Assembly (NCBI GenBank): GCA_902795935.1
Contig: CADBMS010000057.1
Location: forward strand, 1-5,882
Reading direction: 5' to 3'
DNA length: 5,882 bases
From: an uncultured Methanobrevibacter sp.
Lineage (GTDB): Archaea; Methanobacteriota; Methanobacteria; Methanobacteriales; Methanobacteriaceae
The translations under genes and the position numbers were made by a program. The notes under the pieces were generated by a model. That model did no database searches and was not told the DNA's origin. It saw nothing but the letters and a program-made list of their open reading frames with translations. Numbering within the stretch: the first letter of the stretch is position 1; each line of letters opens with the position of its first letter. Positions 1-5,163 of this stretch are shown one piece after another.

Positions 1-117
1 TACTTAATTAAAAAATTTTTTGTCCAAGACTATAAATAAAATATAAAGAGAATAAAAAAAGTTTTTACAAAAAATAATTAATAAAAATACAAAATTAGCA
101 TCTTATAAAACATCTAT
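1..117 (-). terminator. Oligo-T tracts downstream of fen
   Basis: After the fen stop the minus strand has T-runs at 69-74 (six) and 54-60 (seven), followed by an AAAAAATTTTTT symmetric run at 10-21 that gives T-runs on both strands. These fit archaeal termination after fen. TTTATATT near 40-48 on the minus strand could instead be the TATA box of a leftward gene outside the window. No coding sequence is seen here. Confidence 0.45.
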
Positions 118-1113
118 TTAAAACCATTCTTCTAAACTTTTCTGTACATTAGTTTCAATTTTAATTTTTTTTACGGCACTTAACACCCTTTCTTCAGAAA
201 ATCCATATTCCCCAGATAAAAAATCTAATAAACCCTCTTTATTAGGTTTATTCCATTTAATTTTATAATCTGTTAAAATATTATGTTTTAAAAATATATC
301 TCTAACTGATTGAGGATCTGGCCCAAAATCTTCTAAACTAACATTTTTTTTCTTTAAAACATTATAAACATCATTTTCTTGTTTAATTAATTTAAGACCA
401 GTTTTTGCACCAATACCCTGAACTCCAGAATTAAAATCAGTTCCAACAAGTAATGCTAAATCAACCAATTGCTCATGACTAATATCTAATTCTGATAGTA
501 TTTTATCTAATTCCATTAATTCCAAACTATATTTTTTAGAATTTAATGTTAAATTACGAATAATACGAGGAGCGCCAAATAATAAACAATCATAATCTTG
601 AGATGAAACAGCCCAGGCATCTCCTTTATGAACCATGTATGATGCTTGTGCTTCGCCTTCACCTAACGATTGAATATAAGGTATACCCATAAGATCTAAT
701 AATTTTTTAGAACTTTCAACAATATCTGAAGACATACGTGAAGAACGAACTGCATATTTTCTTGCTTCTTCAAGGTCACCTTTTTCCAATGCTTCTTTCC
801 ATTTTTTTTCAGATTCCTTACGTATCTTAATTCGTTTGCTAACAGTATCATCTTTTAAATCTGGAGACTTACCATCAAAAATATAGATTGGTTTAATTCC
901 TTTATCAATTAATGATGTAGTACGGTAAAGTATTCCACTGAAATGTGAAGTTACACGACCACTAGCATCCATCAAAGGAGACCCATCCATTTGACGTATA
1001 CCTGATAAAAATTGATATATTGTGTTTGCTGCATCAATAGCAATTACTTTTCCATTTAAATTGTTGAAATTAATTGGTTTAGGTTTTACAATATCTTTAA
1101 ATTTAACTCCCAT
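118..1113 (-). CDS. fen: Flap endonuclease 1 (FEN-1), archaeal, with PCNA-binding tail
   Basis: A structure-specific 5' nuclease that removes 5' flaps during Okazaki fragment maturation and base excision repair, acting with PCNA. The 331-residue product has the normal archaeal length and is complete. It starts MGVKFKDI and carries the N-terminal nuclease region (about 1-100) and the internal region (about 115-245). All seven metal-binding acidic residues of the family are visible: D27, D80, E152 and E154 (in GEGEA), D173 and D175 (in QDYDC), and D226 (in GTDF). A helix-hairpin-helix segment, GVQGIGAKTG, follows at about 230-239. The C-terminus QKSLEEWF (324-331) fits the QxxLxxWF PCNA-interacting motif. 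The ATG is preceded by AAAAGGAG (1121-1128 on the minus strand) with a 7-nt spacer. It lies 51 nt downstream of aksD and may be read from the same transcript. Identification is firm. Confidence 0.97.
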   Translation of the reverse strand: MGVKFKDIVKPKPINFNNLNGKVIAIDAANTIYQFLSGIRQMDGSPLMDASGRVTSHFSGILYRTTSLIDKGIKPIYIFDGKSPDLKDDTVSKRIKIRKESEKKWKEALEKGDLEEARKYAVRSSRMSSDIVESSKKLLDLMGIPYIQSLGEGEAQASYMVHKGDAWAVSSQDYDCLLFGAPRIIRNLTLNSKKYSLELMELDKILSELDISHEQLVDLALLVGTDFNSGVQGIGAKTGLKLIKQENDVYNVLKKKNVSLEDFGPDPQSVRDIFLKHNILTDYKIKWNKPNKEGLLDFLSGEYGFSEERVLSAVKKIKIETNVQKSLEEWF

Positions 1114-1164
1114 TTAGAATCTCCTTTTAAAATCATTATTAAACATATATGACAGAAATAATAA

Positions 1165-2406
1165 TCAATATATATTACTTATTTCGCCAGTAATAGCTGA
1201 TTTTGCAGCAATAGCAGGGTTAGATAAATAAATTTCAGAATCAGGGTCTCCCATGCGCCCTTTAAAATTACGATTACTAGTTGAAAGTGCAACTTCCCCT
1301 TCACCTATAACTCCCATGTGTCCACCCAAACAAGGCCCACAACCAGGACTACATACCATAGCATTTGCTTTAATAAATGTTGAAATAAAACCAGCATCTA
1401 ATGCTTTAGAATAAACTTCAGAAGAAGAAGGTATAATAACCACTCGAACATCTTCATGAACTTTATTACCTTCAAAAACTCTAGCAGCTTCTTTTAAATC
1501 ATTAAAACGACCATTAGTGCACGATCCAATGAATACTTGATCAATATGAGTCCCTTCAACATCAGTTATTGGTTTAACATTATCTACATCATGAGGACAA
1601 GCGATTTGTGGTTCCATATCAGTTATATCAAAATTAAATTCTTTAGAATAAATTGCATCTTCATCTGAGTTTTGTATTTCAAATTTTGAACAACCTCTAT
1701 TTTTTAGGAAATCTAGTGTAAACTTATTAGGTTCCATTATTCCATTCTTAGCACCCATTTCTACCGACATATTTGTCATAGTCATTCTTTCAGATACAAA
1801 CATATCATCTATAGTTTCACCACAATATTCAATAGCATTATAATTAGCACCATCAGCACCAATAGTGGAAATAATATTTAAAATTAAATCTTTTGAAAAT
1901 ACATTTTCTTGGAATTCACCTTCAACATCAACTTTAATTGATTCTGGCACCATAAACCATGTTTTACCAGTAGCATAAACTAATGCTAAATCAGTTGCAC
2001 CCAAACCAGTGGCGAATGCACCAAATGCACCATAAGTACAAGTATGAGAATCTGCACCAACAATTACTTTACCCGGTTCTATAAAACCTTTTTCAGGCAA
2101 TATTTGATGACAAATTCCTTCACCATGCATATAAATATTTTTAATAGATTGTTCTTTTGAAAAATTTCTTGTTACTTTCTGAAATTCTGCAGAACCTAAT
2201 TTATTTGCAGGAAAATTATGATCAAATACTAATACAATCTTTTCAGGATCCCATACTTTTTTAGCGACTTGATTAAATTTATCTATAGTTGGAGGTGATG
2301 TTCCATCATGACTCATAGCTAAATCTATATTTGCATCTATAATTTCACCAGGAACGACTTCCTTTTTCCCAGCAGCTTTAGCTAAAATTTTTTCAGTTAT
2401 ATTCAT
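1165..2406 (-). CDS. aksD: Homoaconitase / 3-isopropylmalate dehydratase large subunit
   Basis: Large, [4Fe-4S]-bearing subunit of an aconitase-family hydro-lyase. It isomerises homocitrate-type acids for coenzyme B synthesis, or 2-isopropylmalate for leucine, together with a separate small subunit not present here. The product has 413 residues, near the usual size of archaeal LeuC/AksD. The cluster ligands are C296 (in GSCTNGR, 294-300) and C356 and C359 (in CSPGCGPC). Other family signatures are GADSHT at 117-122 and NRNFKGRMG at 378-386. The ATG at 2406 has GAGGA (2413-2417) 6 nt upstream. It lies 71 nt downstream of aksA and 51 nt upstream of fen. Adjacency to aksA favours a homoaconitase role. 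Methanogens have two close paralogues (AksD and LeuC), and substrate choice is largely set by the small subunit, so the exact assignment is inferred. The family is certain. Confidence 0.93.
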   Translation of the reverse strand: MNITEKILAKAAGKKEVVPGEIIDANIDLAMSHDGTSPPTIDKFNQVAKKVWDPEKIVLVFDHNFPANKLGSAEFQKVTRNFSKEQSIKNIYMHGEGICHQILPEKGFIEPGKVIVGADSHTCTYGAFGAFATGLGATDLALVYATGKTWFMVPESIKVDVEGEFQENVFSKDLILNIISTIGADGANYNAIEYCGETIDDMFVSERMTMTNMSVEMGAKNGIMEPNKFTLDFLKNRGCSKFEIQNSDEDAIYSKEFNFDITDMEPQIACPHDVDNVKPITDVEGTHIDQVFIGSCTNGRFNDLKEAARVFEGNKVHEDVRVVIIPSSSEVYSKALDAGFISTFIKANAMVCSPGCGPCLGGHMGVIGEGEVALSTSNRNFKGRMGDPDSEIYLSNPAIAAKSAITGEISNIY

Positions 2407-2440
2407 AGTTAATCCTCAATAATGTGTTTTAATAATATCT

Positions 2441-2471
2441 AAATATAAAATAAAAATTCAATAATAAAAAA
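2441..2471 (-). terminator. T-rich tract between aksA and aksD, with a TATA-like element
   Basis: Directly after the aksA stop the minus strand carries TATTTTTTATTATTG and then AATTTTTATTTTATATTT, typical of oligo-T intrinsic termination in archaea. No hairpin is seen. The end of the tract (TTTTATATTT, 2441-2450) also resembles a TATA box placed correctly for a start just ahead of the aksD ribosome binding site. Either role, or read-through, is possible. Confidence 0.35.
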
Positions 2472-2477
2472 TAGGGT

Positions 2478-3647
2478 TTAATCAGTTTTTTTAACTGATT
2501 TAACTATGTCTTTAAAAAGATCATCATTAATATATGCTCCTTCTTCACGACTTTTTTTAACTTTAGTGAGTATTTTACATAACTCATCATCAGTAACTTT
2601 CAAACCGCATCCCTTTAATTTAGCTTTAACTGCCCTACAACCAGAATGTTTACCTAAAATAATCTGCCTGTTTTGTCCAACAATTTCTGGTAAATAAGGC
2701 TCATAAGTTAATGGTTCTTCAATTACTGCATCAACATGTATACCAGATTCATGTCTAAATACATTTTTTCCAACAATAGGTTTATTTTGTTGTATAGGAA
2801 CTTTAGTACATTCTGATACTAATTGAGACAATTCTTGGAATTTTTCTGTTTTAAATCCTAAATCTAACCCATATAACAATTTTAATGCCATTACCAATTC
2901 TTCTAAGGACACATTACCTGCTCGCTCACCAATACCATTAACCGTAGTTGATACTGCAGTTCCTCCAGCCAATAAACCAGAAATAGAATTTGGTAATGCT
3001 AAACCAAAATCATTATGACAATGCAATGCTATTCCTGCAGATACCTCTTTTCTCAACTCTTTAACTAAAAATTCAATTCCTTGAGGACAAATTGAACCTA
3101 CAGTATCTGCTATATGCACCCTATCAACATCATAACTTTCAGCCTTTTTATAAATAATTTTTAAAAAATCCAAATCAGTTCTTGTTGCATCTTCTGCTGA
3201 AAATGCTACAAATAAATCATGATCTTTTGCATATTCCACAGTATCCATAGAAACAGATAATGCTTTTTCCCTTGAAATATGTAATTTATGTTCTAAATGT
3301 AAATCAGAAGTTGCCATGAAAGTAATAACACCATCAACATCACAATCCAATGCAACATCAATATCTTCCTTTTTAGAACGACATAATGCAATAATTGACG
3401 CATCAAGACCTTCTTTTGCAATCTTAGTTACAGAACGTTTTTCTTGTGAGGACACTATTGGAAATCCAGCTTCAATCTGATGAATCTTAACTTCATCTAA
3501 TTTCCTAGCAATTGCTAATTTTTCTGAAGTTCCTAAACATACACCAGGCGTTTGTTCACCATCACGAAGTGTAGTGTCATATATTGTAATATCTTTTGGA
3601 AAATTGAAATTTATTTCTTTATTAAAAGGACTTACAAAGCATTTCAT
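2478..3647 (-). CDS. aksA: Homocitrate synthase family protein, probably AksA (coenzyme B pathway)
   Basis: A DRE-TIM (HMGL-like) metallolyase that condenses acetyl-CoA with a 2-oxo acid. In methanogens AksA acts on 2-oxoglutarate and its longer homologues to make 2-oxosuberate for coenzyme B. The 389-residue product shows DTTLRDGEQ (24-32), the metal-binding HCHND (209-213), NGIGERAGN (237-245), FRHESGIHVD (297-306) and GKHSG (332-336). It is about 100 residues shorter than LeuA or CimA because it lacks their C-terminal allosteric domain, as expected for AksA or NifV-type homocitrate synthases. The ATG at 3647 has AGGTG (3654-3658) with a 6-nt spacer. The next gene, aksD, encodes the following step, which supports the pathway call. 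Alternatives are a related isopropylmalate or citramalate synthase; the short length and the neighbour argue against these. Confidence 0.92.
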   Translation of the reverse strand: MKCFVSPFNKEINFNFPKDITIYDTTLRDGEQTPGVCLGTSEKLAIARKLDEVKIHQIEAGFPIVSSQEKRSVTKIAKEGLDASIIALCRSKKEDIDVALDCDVDGVITFMATSDLHLEHKLHISREKALSVSMDTVEYAKDHDLFVAFSAEDATRTDLDFLKIIYKKAESYDVDRVHIADTVGSICPQGIEFLVKELRKEVSAGIALHCHNDFGLALPNSISGLLAGGTAVSTTVNGIGERAGNVSLEELVMALKLLYGLDLGFKTEKFQELSQLVSECTKVPIQQNKPIVGKNVFRHESGIHVDAVIEEPLTYEPYLPEIVGQNRQIILGKHSGCRAVKAKLKGCGLKVTDDELCKILTKVKKSREEGAYINDDLFKDIVKSVKKTD

Positions 3648-3721
3648 CTAATGCACCTGAGATACATAATAAAAATAATGAATCTAAGTTATAACTCTTA
3701 AAAATCAATTAGTTTATTTAA

Positions 3722-3734
3722 AATAATATATCTT
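3722..3734 (-). promoter_or_regulatory. Possible promoter for aksA
   Basis: The minus strand reads AAAAGATATATTATTT across this site: a purine-rich, BRE-like AAAAG followed by a TATA-like ATATATTAT. A start near 3700 would give a leader of about 50 nt. An imperfect dyad (core AGTTATAACT, 3687-3696) lies just downstream. The 131-nt gap makes a separate aksA promoter plausible. Confidence 0.3.
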
Positions 3735-3778
3735 TTAATAATTCTTAAACCTTACTAATTAATTAATTTACAATAAAA

Positions 3779-4324
3779 CTAATTAGAATCCATAATAATT
3801 TCTAAGTAAGATTTTCTCTCAAAACCATTTGTTATACCTAATTTTTCAAATAAAACAAATATATCATTTAAAGATTTATTATAATCATCATTATCTTCCA
3901 ATGTTTTTTCTATTTCAATAAATGTACCTGCATTTTTAACAGAATCTAAAGTTATTTCAAAATCATCAAAATGATAAATTTCTCTAGTTTTGATAACATC
4001 AGCAGCTACTATAAAACCCAAATTTTCAAATATGTTTCTTGCTATTTGAGAATCACCAATATTAGTTTCATATTCAATTCTAGTTTTACTTTTAGAATCT
4101 ATTTTAGGACCTTTATATGTTATAAATAACTGTGTTTCATTATTGACACTTATTTTCCTTATTCTAAATGCTTCATCAGTTATAGCAAAATCTTTATAAG
4201 GCGAATTGAAGTAAGTATCTTCCTGATATTCAATTTTATCTAAATCAACATTTAATTTTTCAATTAATAACTTTTTTATAGGCGTAAAACTCTCAACTCT
4301 TGCTTTAACTTCAACTTCAATCAT
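3779..4324 (-). CDS. CYTH-domain protein (CyaB/thiamine-triphosphatase-like)
   Basis: A 181-residue, probably soluble protein of the CYTH (triphosphate tunnel metalloenzyme) superfamily, made of one domain. Visible signatures are the N-terminal ExExK motif (E3, E5, K7 in MIEVEVKAR), QEDTYF (34-39), FRIRK (53-57), TYKGP (69-73), RIEYET (82-87), FEITLDSV (122-129), the acidic pair in FIEIEK (135-140) and RKSYLEI (170-176). These charged residues line the tunnel that binds metal and triphosphate. Archaeal members are often named class IV adenylate cyclase, but their real substrate is mostly unknown; triphosphatase activity is equally likely. A start 12 codons upstream (4360) is possible, but the ATG at 4324 is chosen because GTGGTGAT (4331-4338) lies 6 nt before it and the ExExK motif normally sits at the extreme N-terminus. 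It heads the minus-strand gene set, 131 nt upstream of aksA. Confidence 0.88.
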   Translation of the reverse strand: MIEVEVKARVESFTPIKKLLIEKLNVDLDKIEYQEDTYFNSPYKDFAITDEAFRIRKISVNNETQLFITYKGPKIDSKSKTRIEYETNIGDSQIARNIFENLGFIVAADVIKTREIYHFDDFEITLDSVKNAGTFIEIEKTLEDNDDYNKSLNDIFVLFEKLGITNGFERKSYLEIIMDSN

Positions 4325-4330
4325 ATAAAA

Positions 4331-4338
4331 ATCACCAC
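4331..4338 (-). promoter_or_regulatory. Ribosome binding site deciding the CYTH gene start
   Basis: On the minus strand this reads GTGGTGAT, a strong match to the complement of the archaeal 16S rRNA 3' end (GGAGGTGAT). It is 6 nt from the ATG at 4324. It lies inside the reading frame of the longer alternative start at 4360, which has no such site in front of it, so the shorter protein is favoured. Confidence 0.8.
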
Positions 4339-4380
4339 ATAATAATATAGTATACAGCATTACAAAAATTTAATAAATAA

Positions 4381-4392
4381 ATAATATATTAA
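4381..4392 (-). promoter_or_regulatory. Possible TATA box for the CYTH gene
   Basis: The minus strand reads TTAATATATTAT. A start site about 25 nt downstream would fall near 4355, giving a leader of about 30 nt that includes the GTGGTGAT site. The region is so AT-rich that chance matches are common. Confidence 0.3.
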
Positions 4393-4505
4393 CGATGCTT
4401 TTAAATAGTATTATTATATATATTGAATTTATAGCTATGTCATGATTAGAATAATATACATGAACTAGTCTTTCTCATTATTTTACAAAATATATAGGCA
4501 TAGTC

Positions 4506-4523
4506 AATAATGTTATCATTATT
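4506..4523. repeat. Inverted repeat in the divergent intergenic region
   Basis: AATAATG and CATTATT form a perfect 7-bp inverted repeat around TTAT. It sits roughly midway between the two divergent genes, where a shared operator might lie. The arms are almost all A and T, so chance is a real alternative. Confidence 0.35.
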
Positions 4524-4600
4524 TAATTAACTTATTTATGGAGCAATATGAAAATTAATAATTTAAACACTTATTTTAAGAATATAAACAAATTTACAAC

Positions 4601-4608
4601 TTTATATC
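4601..4608 (+). promoter_or_regulatory. Possible TATA box for the former tbp gene
   Basis: TTTATATC is close to the archaeal TTTATATA consensus. Transcription would begin near 4630, about 40 nt before the ATG. The presumed ribosome binding site, GGGGAAA (4660-4666), is weaker than those of its neighbours, consistent with a decayed gene. A second AT box (4618-4631) is an alternative. Confidence 0.25.
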
Positions 4609-5095
4609 TGAAATAAGAATATAATATAACATTTATTTTATTATTCTACTTATTGAACTGGGGAAATATCAGATGACTGATACAGCAGAAATTAAAATTA
4701 AAAACATTCTAAATTCTTCAACATTTGGAAAATACATTGAATTATCCACAGTTGCTAAAATATTTGAAGATTTTAATTTTAATAATAAACCATTTTCAGG
4801 CTTAGTTTATGAATTAAAAACCCCAAAAACTATAGCATTTATATTTGGATTAGAAAAACTAGTCATTACTGGTCTAAAATATATTGACAAAACAATAAAA
4901 GCTATTAATACAATAATAAGCAAAATTATAAGTCAATACACACATATTCCTAAAGAATTCAATATTATTCAAAATATAATTGAATTAAAACTATTAGGAA
5001 TCAGAACAATTCCTAGGACTAGTTTATATATTAACTGAACCCAAAATAGCCCAATATTTGGATCTAGTAAATTAAAGATACTAGAACTAAACATA

Positions 5096-5112
5096 TAATG
5101 CCACTGGCATTA
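5096..5112 (+). repeat. Perfect 17-bp dyad (first of two) upstream of serB
   Basis: TAATGCCACTGGCATTA is symmetric over eight bases on each side of a single central C (5104). As RNA it would form a 7-bp stem with an ACU triloop. It begins at the TAA that closes the IFGSSKL segment of the tbp remnant and follows an AT-rich CATATAAT (5092-5099). It could be an operator, a leader hairpin, or chance within decayed sequence. Confidence 0.5.
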
Positions 5113-5123
5113 AAGACTGGAAA

Positions 5124-5140
5124 CCGGTTATAATAACCGG
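5124..5140 (+). repeat. Perfect inverted repeat (second dyad) just upstream of serB RBS
   Basis: CCGGTTA and TAACCGG flank a TAA centre, giving a perfect 7-bp inverted repeat over 17 bp. As RNA it is a stem with a triloop, the same geometry as the dyad at 5096-5112, with centres 28 bp apart. It ends 13 nt before the serB ribosome binding site, and its core TTATAATAA resembles a TATA element. It is unusually GC-rich for this region. No T-run follows, so it does not look like a terminator. Confidence 0.5.
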
Positions 5141-5153
5141 ATTTGATTTAATT

Positions 5154-5159
5154 GGTGAT
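5154..5159 (+). promoter_or_regulatory. Ribosome binding site for serB, favouring a TTG start
   Basis: GGTGAT matches the archaeal anti-Shine-Dalgarno core. Six nucleotides separate GGTG from TTG 5164, as GGTG and ATG are separated in aksA. The site overlaps ATG 5158, which would leave that codon no spacer. It also lies within the presumed last codons of the tbp remnant, suggesting that the two genes were once translationally coupled. Confidence 0.6.
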
Positions 5160-5163
5160 GAGT

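Larger units (their letters stand above)
4325..4672. other. Divergent intergenic region, no convincing gene
   Basis: This 348-nt, strongly AT-rich stretch separates the leftward CYTH gene from the rightward tbp remnant and should hold both promoters. It contains TATA-like boxes on both strands, an inverted repeat at 4506-4523, and a 22-codon frame at 4548-4616 that I do not accept as a gene. I see no tRNA, structured RNA or insertion-sequence signature. Confidence 0.7.

Noticed and set aside
2506..2697. 63-codon plus-strand frame
   Set aside because: It lies entirely antisense to the conserved C-terminal part of aksA, and I recognised no domain in its product.
4325..4360. Upstream ATG extension of the CYTH protein (MLYTILLCGDFY)
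   Set aside because: The extension covers the strong GTGGTGAT ribosome binding site and displaces the ExExK motif from the N-terminus.
4548..4616. 22-codon frame MKINNLNTYFKNINKF... with GGAG four nt upstream
   Set aside because: It is very short, of biased composition expected in AT-rich DNA, and has no recognisable family; the SD-like site is a 4-nt match.
5124..5140. Dyad as an intrinsic terminator of the tbp transcript
   Set aside because: No T-run follows the stem on the plus strand, and it sits a few bases ahead of the serB ribosome binding site.
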